Source of the DNA: an uncultured Collinsella sp. | GTDB taxonomy: Bacteria > Actinomycetota > Coriobacteriia > Coriobacteriales > Coriobacteriaceae | Reading direction: 5' to 3' | Length of the DNA stretch: 7,808 bases | NCBI GenBank assembly: GCA_900554465.1 | Contig: USHF01000062.1 | Location: 1-7,808, forward strand | Part shown: one piece after another, positions 1 to 5,557 of the stretch | Position numbering within the stretch: position 1 is the first letter of the stretch | How the letters are laid out: each line of letters starts with the position of its first letter | The notes under the pieces: model-generated | What the model was told of the DNA's origin: nothing | Seen by the model: only the letters and a program-made list of their open reading frames with translations | Database searches by the model: none | Made by a program: the position numbers and the translations under genes

Positions 1-26
1 CAGCGTCAGATGTGTATAAGAGACAG
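1..26 (+). other. Nextera sequencing adapter remnant (left end)
   Basis: Positions 8-26 are the 19-bp Tn5 mosaic end AGATGTGTATAAGAGACAG, and positions 1-7 (CAGCGTC) are the end of the Illumina Nextera read-1 (i5-side) adapter. This is library DNA, not genome. Genomic sequence starts at 27. On the minus strand the adapter adds the false tail LSLIHI to the truncated permease. On the plus strand it gives a false start read as MYKRQ. Confidence 0.98.
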
Positions 27-524
27 GTTAGAGGCAGCGGGTTCAAGCGCCGCCGCAGCGCCCGCAAGCGAGATCCAGCGCGAGGCCTCGGCAGACGAGA
101 GCGCCGCCGCCATGGTGCCGGAACCGTAGGTCACGTCGAGCTTGGGCAGGGCCTCCCCCGCACGGGCGGCTGCAACAAGATCGTCCCCAAACCCCTCCGG
201 GATAAAGAACACGCAATCGGCACTGCCCTTGGCGCTGTTGCTCTTGGCGAGCGCGTCCGCAAGGTCGTACGCGTCGTCGCCGATGCCCGTGACCAGGTCA
301 AAGCGTGAGCCCAGGTGCTTGGTAAGCGCCCGCGAAAGGTCGCTATTGTCGCGGTCGACCACGATCACGTTGGTGTCGTAGGGCTTGTACTCGGTGAGCT
401 GCGACGAGTTCCAGCTCACCGAAGCCGCGATGAATACGCCCATGAGCGAAATGAACACCGTATAGATGAGCAGGTAGAACGGGTGCGCGAGTGCCATGCG
501 AAGCGCGGTCTTAAAGGTGCTCAT
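27..524 (-). CDS. ABC-2 type transporter permease, second subunit (3'-truncated)
   Basis: This is the N-terminal 166 codons of an ABC exporter membrane subunit; the rest is lost at the contig end. A short cytoplasmic N-terminus is followed by one clear membrane helix at about residues 15-38, then the start of a soluble extracytoplasmic domain (from about 39 to the break). That is the usual opening of ABC2_membrane_3-like permeases: helix 1, a large outer loop, then five helices. The start at 524 is chosen because AAGGAG lies 5 nt upstream of the ATG. A TTG at 539 is also in frame, but the ribosome site would then lie inside the gene. It overlaps the end of the upstream permease gene by 14 nt, so translation is probably coupled, and the two permeases likely form a heterodimer with the ATPase encoded at 1708-2646. 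The residues after Asn166 in the raw reading frame come from adapter. Confidence 0.87.
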
Positions 525-1698
525 AGCGGCTCCTTCCAAAGATCAGCGTAGCGGCGGCGACAAACACCAGGGCCATCAGGACGAGCGCGCCGGCGCGAAC
601 AGCGAAGGGCCCCAGGTCCTCAAAGAAATACAGGCGATTGAACATGTCGCAGATGAGCTTGACGGGGTTGAGCCAGCACTCGACCGGACAAGCGCGGGCG
701 ACGTCGTCGGCAAGCGCCATCGCCGGCTCGCCGTAGAGGCCGGCGAACAGGGCGCACGTGGTGGCAAAGCCCGTGAGGATGCCCGACTTGGATGCCTTGC
801 CGCCCTTAACGGGAAGCGTGCCCACAAAAAGCCCCAGGCCCGTGGCGGCAAGCGCGGATGCAGCCCCGCCCAGCAGGCACAACCCCTCGCGCCCGCCAAA
901 GTCGACGCCCACGACCAGGCGCACGTAGCCGATCGCAACCGCCATCGATGCAAAGGAAACCAGCCACGAGCCGACAAAAATGCCGGCCAGCGACGCCGTC
1001 TTGGAAAGACCGCCCACGCAGCGGCGCGCGCCGAGGCCGGACAGATTGGGCTGCAAATCGACGACGCTCAAGGCGGCAAACTCGGCAGACATCATCGCGA
1101 CCAGGCCAAAAAGCGCGTAATAGTAGATGACCGTGCCATCGGGCGTGGCACGAGTCAGGCTCACGCGGCGGGTTCCGCCCTCGAGCGACAGAGCGCGCGC
1201 AACCGCCTCCGGGTCGGCGAGCGCCGCCGGGTCATCTTGAGCAATCTGGGCCATGAGCTCGGCATTTTGCGTATACGAGCTTGCCACCGTTTCAAGGATG
1301 CTGCGGTCGGTAAGCACCGACGAGGCGCGCGAGCTGTCGTAACTCGATAGCAGCGTGAGCCTGGGCGTGCCCGCGGCATCAACCGTATAGATGCCCGCGA
1401 CCTCGCCGGCCTTGAGCGCTTTGCGCGCGGCAGCCAAGTCTTCGTACTCGCTCACATCGAGCAGCTGATCGTCGCTTGCCTTGGCAAGCGAAGCTGCCAC
1501 GTCCTTAAAGGTCGAGGCATCCCAGGCCTCGTCCGCCACGACGGCAACCGGCATCGGGTCGACCGTGCCGTCGGAGCTGAGGTTCGCAAACATAAACATG
1601 AACATCGTGGAAAGCGCAATAGGAAAGAGAGCGCCCCAGACCCACGTGCTCGGCCGGCGCAGCAGCGTCTTGACCGTGGTGATGATGGTGTTGAACAT
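511..1698 (-). CDS. ABC-2 type transporter permease, first subunit
   Basis: This is a 395-residue membrane subunit of an ABC exporter. The pattern is that of the ABC2_membrane_3 family: helix 1 at about residues 18-38, an extracytoplasmic domain of about 150 residues (40-188), then five helices near 189-212, 234-262, 271-296, 306-324 and 365-388, ending in a short charged tail (RSRYEHL). The length is normal for the family. The start at 1698 lies 9 nt after the ATPase stop codon, with a GGGGG ribosome site running out of that stop codon. The end overlaps the second permease gene by 14 nt. It should pair with that permease and be driven by the ATPase from the same operon. The substrate cannot be read from the sequence. 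Lipids, peptides or membrane-active antibiotics are the usual cargo of such systems. Confidence 0.9.
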   Translation of the reverse strand: MFNTIITTVKTLLRRPSTWVWGALFPIALSTMFMFMFANLSSDGTVDPMPVAVVADEAWDASTFKDVAASLAKASDDQLLDVSEYEDLAAARKALKAGEVAGIYTVDAAGTPRLTLLSSYDSSRASSVLTDRSILETVASSYTQNAELMAQIAQDDPAALADPEAVARALSLEGGTRRVSLTRATPDGTVIYYYALFGLVAMMSAEFAALSVVDLQPNLSGLGARRCVGGLSKTASLAGIFVGSWLVSFASMAVAIGYVRLVVGVDFGGREGLCLLGGAASALAATGLGLFVGTLPVKGGKASKSGILTGFATTCALFAGLYGEPAMALADDVARACPVECWLNPVKLICDMFNRLYFFEDLGPFAVRAGALVLMALVFVAAATLIFGRSRYEHL

Positions 1699-1707
1699 GG
1701 CCGCCCC

Positions 1708-2646
1708 CTAGTCGCGCAGCTCGCGGCCGGTGATCTCGAGGAACACGTCGTTGAGAGTCGGCGGCTCGCTCCACACGCGGCCGAGCGCCACGTCGGCAGC
1801 ACGCAGCGTGTCGAGGATGTCGACCAGATTGTGCGGGCTCGCCTCGCAGGTGCAGACGAGCTCGCCGCCGGACAGCTCGACCGAAAGCACGTGCTCGAGG
1901 GCGCGCAGTCGCTCGACCGTGGCGGCCTCGACGGCACCGACCTCAACAGTCACGCGCTCGCCCATCTGGATCATGCGCTTAAGCTCGTCGTTGGTGCCCT
2001 GCGCCAGCACGCGGCCGCCGTCCATGATCATGATGCGGCTGCAGATCTGCTCGACCTCCTCCATGTAATGGCTGGTATACACCACCGTAGCGCCCTCGTC
2101 GCGCAGGCGGCAGATGCCCTCCAGGATGGCGTTGCGGCTCTGGGGGTCGACCGCCACCGTGGGCTCGTCAAAGAAGATGAGCTCGGGCTTGTGTGCGATG
2201 CCGCAGGCAATGTTGAGGCGGCGCGCCAGTCCGCCCGAAAGCTTGCCGGGACGAAACTTGGTAAAGTCGCCCAGCCCGACAAAGTCGATCGCCTCGTCCA
2301 CCAGCGCGCGGCGGCGCTTGCGGTCGTTAACGTAGAGGCTGCAGAAATAGTCGATGTTCTCGCGCACCGTGAGCTCGTCAAACACCGCCACCTGCTGCGG
2401 CACCACGCCGATGCGGCGCTTGAGGTCGTAGCGGGCGGGCGTCATGGGCTCGCCGAACAGCTCGATGGTGCCTTTGTCGTAGGCGAGCAGCTGCAGGATA
2501 CAGTTGATGGACGTGGTCTTGCCCGAGCCGTTGGGGCCCAGCAGGCCAAAGATCTCGCCGGGGGCGATGCTCAGGTTAAAGTGGTCGAGCGCAATAAGAT
2601 CGTCATAGCGCTTGACGAGGTTTTCGACATGGACGATGTCTGTCAT
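1708..2646 (-). CDS. ABC transporter ATP-binding protein (exporter type)
   Basis: This is a 312-residue ATPase that powers the two permeases encoded downstream. Visible motifs, numbered from the chosen start: Walker A GPNGSGKT (37-44), Q-loop VVPQQ (81-85), signature LSGG (136-139, followed by LARR), Walker B LIFFDE (156-161) with the catalytic Glu161, D-loop AVDP (165-168) and the switch His193 in YTSHYMEE. The C-terminal extension ends in a PTLNDVFLEITGREL stretch (296-310), typical of DrrA/CcmA-like drug and lipid exporters. The start at 2646 is preferred over in-frame codons further upstream because AGAAGG lies 8 nt before it and the family's N-terminus begins there. All catalytic residues are intact, so the pump should be functional. 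It is the first gene of the leftward operon and is divergent from the sensor kinase. Confidence 0.95.
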   Translation of the reverse strand: MTDIVHVENLVKRYDDLIALDHFNLSIAPGEIFGLLGPNGSGKTTSINCILQLLAYDKGTIELFGEPMTPARYDLKRRIGVVPQQVAVFDELTVRENIDYFCSLYVNDRKRRRALVDEAIDFVGLGDFTKFRPGKLSGGLARRLNIACGIAHKPELIFFDEPTVAVDPQSRNAILEGICRLRDEGATVVYTSHYMEEVEQICSRIMIMDGGRVLAQGTNDELKRMIQMGERVTVEVGAVEAATVERLRALEHVLSVELSGGELVCTCEASPHNLVDILDTLRAADVALGRVWSEPPTLNDVFLEITGRELRD

Positions 2647-2713
2647 GAGGCGGCCCTTCTGTTGGTCGTGGCCCGGTACGATTTCATCATCGCAGGAGCG
2701 GGCGGCGCGCACC

Positions 2714-2729
2714 AGTGAGCTTTGTCACG
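2714..2729. promoter_or_regulatory. CRP-like inverted repeat in the divergent control region
   Basis: GTGA (2715-2718), six bases, then TCAC (2725-2728) matches the core of the CRP-family operator (TGTGA-N6-TCACA) in all eight core bases, though not in the outer T and A. It lies about 70 bp upstream of the ABC operon start and 130 bp upstream of the kinase. It may be an operator for a Crp/Fnr-family regulator, or chance. The rest of the 210-bp gap holds a 14-bp perfect palindrome (2756-2769, CGCTCGCGCGAGCG) and a G-rich stretch (2734-2748). No clear promoter was seen for the ABC operon. Confidence 0.3.
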
Positions 2730-2844
2730 AGTGAGGGGGGCGGAGGCGAAACCCCCGCTCGCGCGAGCGATCGACGCCGATTTGCCGCGCGGGAGGAATG
2801 TCACGGTTGCCCCGGGCGGCCCCTCCACCACGCGCGGCTTCGCG

Positions 2845-2850
2845 TACAAT
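2845..2850 (+). promoter_or_regulatory. -10 box for a probable leaderless kinase mRNA
   Basis: TACAAT (2845-2850) matches the bacterial -10 consensus in five of six bases and ends six bases before the kinase ATG at 2857. Transcription would therefore begin at or next to the A of the ATG. No ribosome site lies upstream of that ATG, and no -35 box stands out. This layout is the hallmark of leaderless genes, which are common in actinobacteria. Confidence 0.55.
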
Positions 2851-2856
2851 ACCCGT

Positions 2857-4002
2857 ATGAACAGGCTTTTCGACAAATCGATTGTGCTGGCGTGCTGTAT
2901 CGCAGCCGCTCTGGGCCTTGCTGTGGACGCTCGCCTGGTCGCGGCGTTTTGCCTTGGCGTTATTGCCACCTCGCTGGCTGAGCTCGCGCAGGGGAAAAGC
3001 GCCCGGCGCGCGAGCGAGACCGCGAGCTGCGCTTACATCATCGCGGCTGTCTTCGTGCCGCCGTTTGTGCCGTTTGCGCCTCTCGCCCTCTATGACATCG
3101 CGCGGCGGGTGCGCCGTGAGCACGCCTGGGCCGCGCTGGGCATTGGCGCCACCTTTGTCTTTGCGCTTGTCGCGGACCTTCGCACCGACGCGCTCACCGC
3201 CCGAACGCTCCTGCTGACTGCCATCCTTTCGGTTGCCGCTACCTTGCTATCGCTGCGCACCGCCCAGTTGGAACGCGAGCAGCAGCGCATGCGCCGCACC
3301 CGCGACGAGCTGCAGGAACGAGCCCTCGCGCTCGAAGCGCGCAACCGCGATCTTGCCGATCGCCAGGACTACGAAGTCGAGCTCGCGACGCTCGCCGAAC
3401 GCGCCCGCATCGCGCGCGAGATCCACGATAACGTCGGGCACCAGCTCACGCGTACCTCGCTGCAGACCGAGGCCCTGTGCATAGTCCACGCCGATGAACC
3501 CGGCGTCGCCGCCGATTTCGCCGACGTCAAGCACACCGTTGACGAGGCGCTCCAGCTTGTGCGCACCAGCGTCCACGCGCTCAACGACAACGCCGTCGAT
3601 CTTTCCGTGCAGCTCGAACGCATTGTTGAAGGCGCACGCTCGGACGGCGGCCCGCAGATTGAGCTTGAAGTTATGACCGAACATGCGCCCGCAAACGTCG
3701 CCAACTGCTTTGCGGCGGTCCTGCGCGAGGCGCTATCCAACACCATGCGCCACGCCCGCGCGCAAAACGTTGCTGTGCGATGCATGGAGCATCCATCGTT
3801 TTACCAGCTCATCGTTACCGACGATGGCATGGGCGGGACCCAGACGGGCGGTCGCGGCGCCGCCGAGGGCATGGGGCTCGGCTCCATGCGCGAGCGCGTC
3901 GAGGCGCTTGGCGGCACCTTCACCGCCGGCCCGCGCGCCGGCGTCGGCGGCTGGCGCGTGTTTGCCACCGTCCCCAAACAGCAAGGAGATGAGGCCCGAT
4001 GA
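2857..4002 (+). CDS. Two-component sensor histidine kinase, NarL/DesK class
   Basis: This is a 381-residue membrane sensor kinase that should phosphorylate the regulator encoded next to it. The first 135 residues are hydrophobic, with helices near 8-24, 27-44, 57-81, 93-108 and 115-133 and almost no outer domain. It probably senses the membrane or a ligand within it, or takes its cue from a partner. A charged coiled-coil linker (about 135-175) leads to the HisKA_3 dimerisation domain, with the acceptor His190 in ARIAREIHDNVGHQLT. The HATPase domain has an N-box with Asn295 (LREALSNTMRHA), a DDGMGG G1 box (322-327) and a GMGLGSMRERV G2 box (338-348). The start at 2857 is preferred because the -10 box sits just before it. 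The frame is open back to 2722 but codes there for unlikely, unstructured sequence. The stop codon overlaps the next start as ATGA. Confidence 0.93.
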   Translation: MNRLFDKSIVLACCIAAALGLAVDARLVAAFCLGVIATSLAELAQGKSARRASETASCAYIIAAVFVPPFVPFAPLALYDIARRVRREHAWAALGIGATFVFALVADLRTDALTARTLLLTAILSVAATLLSLRTAQLEREQQRMRRTRDELQERALALEARNRDLADRQDYEVELATLAERARIAREIHDNVGHQLTRTSLQTEALCIVHADEPGVAADFADVKHTVDEALQLVRTSVHALNDNAVDLSVQLERIVEGARSDGGPQIELEVMTEHAPANVANCFAAVLREALSNTMRHARAQNVAVRCMEHPSFYQLIVTDDGMGGTQTGGRGAAEGMGLGSMRERVEALGGTFTAGPRAGVGGWRVFATVPKQQGDEAR

Positions 4003-4628
4003 GGCTCATTGTTGTCGACGACGACCGCCTAGTGGTCGATTCGCTCAAGATTATCCTGGGCGCCCAGCCGCAGATCGAGGTAGTGGGCACCGGCGCCAAC
4101 GGCAACGACGCGGTTTCGCTCTATGCCGAACACGCACCCGATATTGCACTGCTCGACATTCAGATGCCGGGACGCGACGGCCTATCGGCGGCGCGCGAGA
4201 TCCTCGAGCGCGACCCTGCGGCGCGCGTGGTGTTTCTGACAACATTCTCGGATGACGAGTACATTGTGTCGGCGCTCAAGCTGGGCGCCCGCGGCTACCT
4301 GATCAAAACCGATGTCGCCGCTATTCCACCGGCGTTGGCGCAGGTCATGGACGGCAAACGCGTGCTCGAGGGCAAGGCGATCGAGGAGATCGATTTTGAC
4401 GGGACAGGCGCCGATGCCAGCACGCCTCGCCGACCCGCCGCCTTTGCCAGCCTGACCGACCGTGAGTTCGAAGTCGCCGAGCTCATCGCCCGCGGCCTCG
4501 ATAACAAGGAGATTGCCGCCGCCGCTTACATGGGCGAAGGCACGGTGCGCAACCACATCAGCTCGATCCTTGCCAAAATGGGCCTACGCAACCGCACGCA
4601 GATCGCCATCGCCTACCTGCGAGGGTAA
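3999..4628 (+). CDS. LuxR/NarL-family response regulator
   Basis: This is a 209-residue DNA-binding regulator, the partner of the kinase just upstream. The receiver domain (1-120) has the acidic cluster DDD (7-9), the phospho-acceptor Asp53 in LLDIQMPG, the switch Thr81/Thr82 and the conserved Lys103. A linker of about 25 residues leads to the LuxR helix-turn-helix domain (about 151-207), opening with LTDREFEVAELIARG and carrying the recognition-helix motif GTVRNHISSILAKMG. Everything needed for phosphorylation and DNA binding is present. The ATG overlaps the kinase stop by 4 nt, and AAGGAG lies 10 nt upstream, so the pair is translated together. Its likely target is the divergent ABC exporter operon, as in other exporter-linked LuxR-type systems, and perhaps its own promoter. 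That is inferred from position only. Confidence 0.95.
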   Translation: MRLIVVDDDRLVVDSLKIILGAQPQIEVVGTGANGNDAVSLYAEHAPDIALLDIQMPGRDGLSAAREILERDPAARVVFLTTFSDDEYIVSALKLGARGYLIKTDVAAIPPALAQVMDGKRVLEGKAIEEIDFDGTGADASTPRRPAAFASLTDREFEVAELIARGLDNKEIAAAAYMGEGTVRNHISSILAKMGLRNRTQIAIAYLRG

Positions 4629-4688
4629 TTACCCAACAACCGACCACCCCGGCATAGCAAAATGGCTGCTATCGATTTAATGCCATTT

Positions 4689-4842
4689 CAAAACTATGTC
4701 GGTTTACTACGATGAATCGCCCACCTTCGACCACGGCAAATTGCGCGCTTCCAAAACCGCAGGTAGAACGCTTGCGATATTTAGAAAAATGCAGTCATGG
4801 TCGGGAATGTCGAGTTCATCGTAGTAAACCGGCATAGTTTTG
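4689..4842. repeat. Palindromic repeat unit 1
   Basis: The outer arms, 4689-4716 and 4815-4842, are an inverted repeat identical at 27 of 28 bases. The one difference (4699/4832) is a U-G wobble pair in plus-strand RNA, so the stem could close over all 28 pairs. Each arm holds TACTACG (4705-4711, and 4826-4820 on the minus strand). The centre (4753-4781) is a decayed form of the hairpin at 4999-5027: the left arm AAAACCGCAGG is intact, while the right arm matches its expected complement at 8 of 11 bases. No convincing gene fits here. A minus-strand reading frame of 81 codons (4707-4952) has no ribosome site and runs through the repeat. To the left, 4629-4688 holds only two weak, mutually exclusive small stems (ATAGCA/TGCTAT and AAATGGC/GCCATTT). 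Confidence 0.8.
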
Positions 4843-4930
4843 TTCGGGCGGCCCTGCACGAGCGCCTCCGCAAGCCTCGCGAGACCAAAATGATCCGTTT
4901 TCCTCCGTTCCCAAGGGATCAGCTGGAACC

Positions 4931-5098
4931 GCTCGCCACGAAACCTGCCCATCTACTACGTTTGACTCGATACCCCCGACCATACCCCCGTTTTCCGGAA
5001 AACCGCAGGCGTTCTACCTGCGGTTTTGTTTTCACATTTTTTGCCGTGGTTGGGGATTGGCGCCCAAAAGTAGTAAATGGGCCCATTTCGTGGCAGGC
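4931..5098. repeat. Palindromic repeat unit 2 (inverted copy of unit 1)
   Basis: The outer arms, 4931-4959 and 5070-5098, form an inverted repeat with 23 of 29 bases matching, each ending in TACTAC. The centre is a clean terminator-like hairpin (4999-5027). The 122 bp from TACTAC to TACTAC (4954-5075) align without gaps to the reverse complement of 4705-4826 in unit 1. By hand count about 85 of 122 bases match, with the hairpin the best kept part. A perfect 14-bp palindrome, AAATGGGCCCATTT, lies in the right arm (5075-5088). No gene is supported here. About 100 bp of unrelated spacer (4843-4930) separates the two units. Confidence 0.75.
4999..5042 (+). terminator. Rho-independent terminator at the centre of repeat unit 2
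   Basis: AAAACCGCAGG (4999-5009) and CCTGCGGTTTT (5017-5027) form a perfect 11-bp stem with a 7-base loop. It is followed on the plus strand by TTTT (5029-5032) and TTTTTT (5037-5042). This is a good intrinsic terminator for rightward transcription from the kinase/regulator operon, though it lies 370 nt past the regulator's stop. The A-run before the stem also gives a short U-run on the minus strand, so it may act weakly in both directions. Confidence 0.75.
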
Positions 5099-5153
5099 GG
5101 GTCATTTTCGGGCTGGACGGGTCGCGTGGCGGCCCGCACACGCGTTCACGCGC

Positions 5154-5187
5154 GGGGCCGGTGGGGCATTTTTGCCCCACCGGCCCC
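5154..5187 (-). terminator. Strong GC-rich hairpin after the hydrogenase operon
   Basis: A perfect 15-bp inverted repeat (5154-5168 with 5173-5187) with a 4-base loop lies 21 nt beyond the echF stop codon. No U-tract follows on the minus strand. A second small stem (CGCGTG 5123-5128 / CACGCG 5139-5144) lies just beyond it. The position fits the end of the ech transcript, but without a U-run it may work as a 3'-end-protecting hairpin or a non-canonical terminator. Confidence 0.5.
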
Positions 5188-5208
5188 TATTCCAGTTCTA
5201 TTCCAGCG

Positions 5209-5550
5209 CTATTCCGGTTTGGTTTCTACTGTGGGAGTCTTGTCCGCTGCGACTGGAGTGCGGGCGGTGTCCATAGTCAGGCAGTGCTTGGGGCAGCTCT
5301 CGATGCACTCACCGCACACCACGCAGGCATACGGGTCAATCGACCACGTTCCGCCCTTGCGATCGACCGCAAGTGCACCCGCCGGGCAACGGCGCGCGCA
5401 CATGCCGCAGCAGATGCACACGTCCATATCGTTGACGATATGCCCGCGCAGGCGCTCGGGTGCCGCGAGCTTCTCCTGCGGATAGCGCACCGTTACCGGC
5501 TGCTTGACCATAGAACCCAAGGCCGTCTTGGCAAATGTCAGCAAACTCAT
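5209..5550 (-). CDS. echF: Ech-type hydrogenase ferredoxin subunit, two [4Fe-4S] clusters
   Basis: This is a 113-residue electron-transfer subunit of the NuoI/EchF kind. The first cluster motif is C45-x2-C48-x2-C51-x3-C55-P and the second is C76-x2-C79-x2-C82-x3-C86-P. Together they hold two [4Fe-4S] clusters that pass electrons from reduced ferredoxin to the small subunit. The N-terminal 40 residues have the short amphipathic opening usual in this family. The last 20 or so residues are a loose Pro/Thr/Lys-rich tail. The ATG at 5550 lies 7 nt after the large-subunit stop, with GAAAGG about 11 nt before it, so this is the last gene of the operon. EchF is chosen over a generic ferredoxin because of its neighbours and their order. 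Confidence 0.9.
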   Translation of the reverse strand: MSLLTFAKTALGSMVKQPVTVRYPQEKLAAPERLRGHIVNDMDVCICCGMCARRCPAGALAVDRKGGTWSIDPYACVVCGECIESCPKHCLTMDTARTPVAADKTPTVETKPE

Positions 5551-5557
5551 GCCGTGC

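Noticed and set aside
496..1350. Long plus-strand open frames opposite the permease, ATPase and hydrogenase genes
   Set aside because: They are antisense shadows produced by GC-rich codon use. The opposite strand carries full family motifs and ribosome sites.
2722..2856. Upstream extension of the sensor kinase by 45 codons from a TTG
   Set aside because: The -10 box sits within it just before the inner ATG, the encoded residues look unstructured, and no ribosome site precedes the TTG.
4707..4952. An 81-codon minus-strand reading frame in the intergenic gap
   Set aside because: It has no ribosome site, its start codon lies in the arm of repeat unit 2, and it runs through unit 1. It more likely reflects repeat sequence than a gene, though related frames may be annotated in other genomes.
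4689..5098. Possible CRISPR array in the repeat region
   Set aside because: The repeats alternate in orientation, have diverged and are not evenly spaced direct repeats, and no cas gene is present.
4797..5276. A 159-codon plus-strand frame covering the gap and the end of echF
   Set aside because: It reads through both arms of unit 2, the terminator and the antisense of echF, and shows no recognisable domain.
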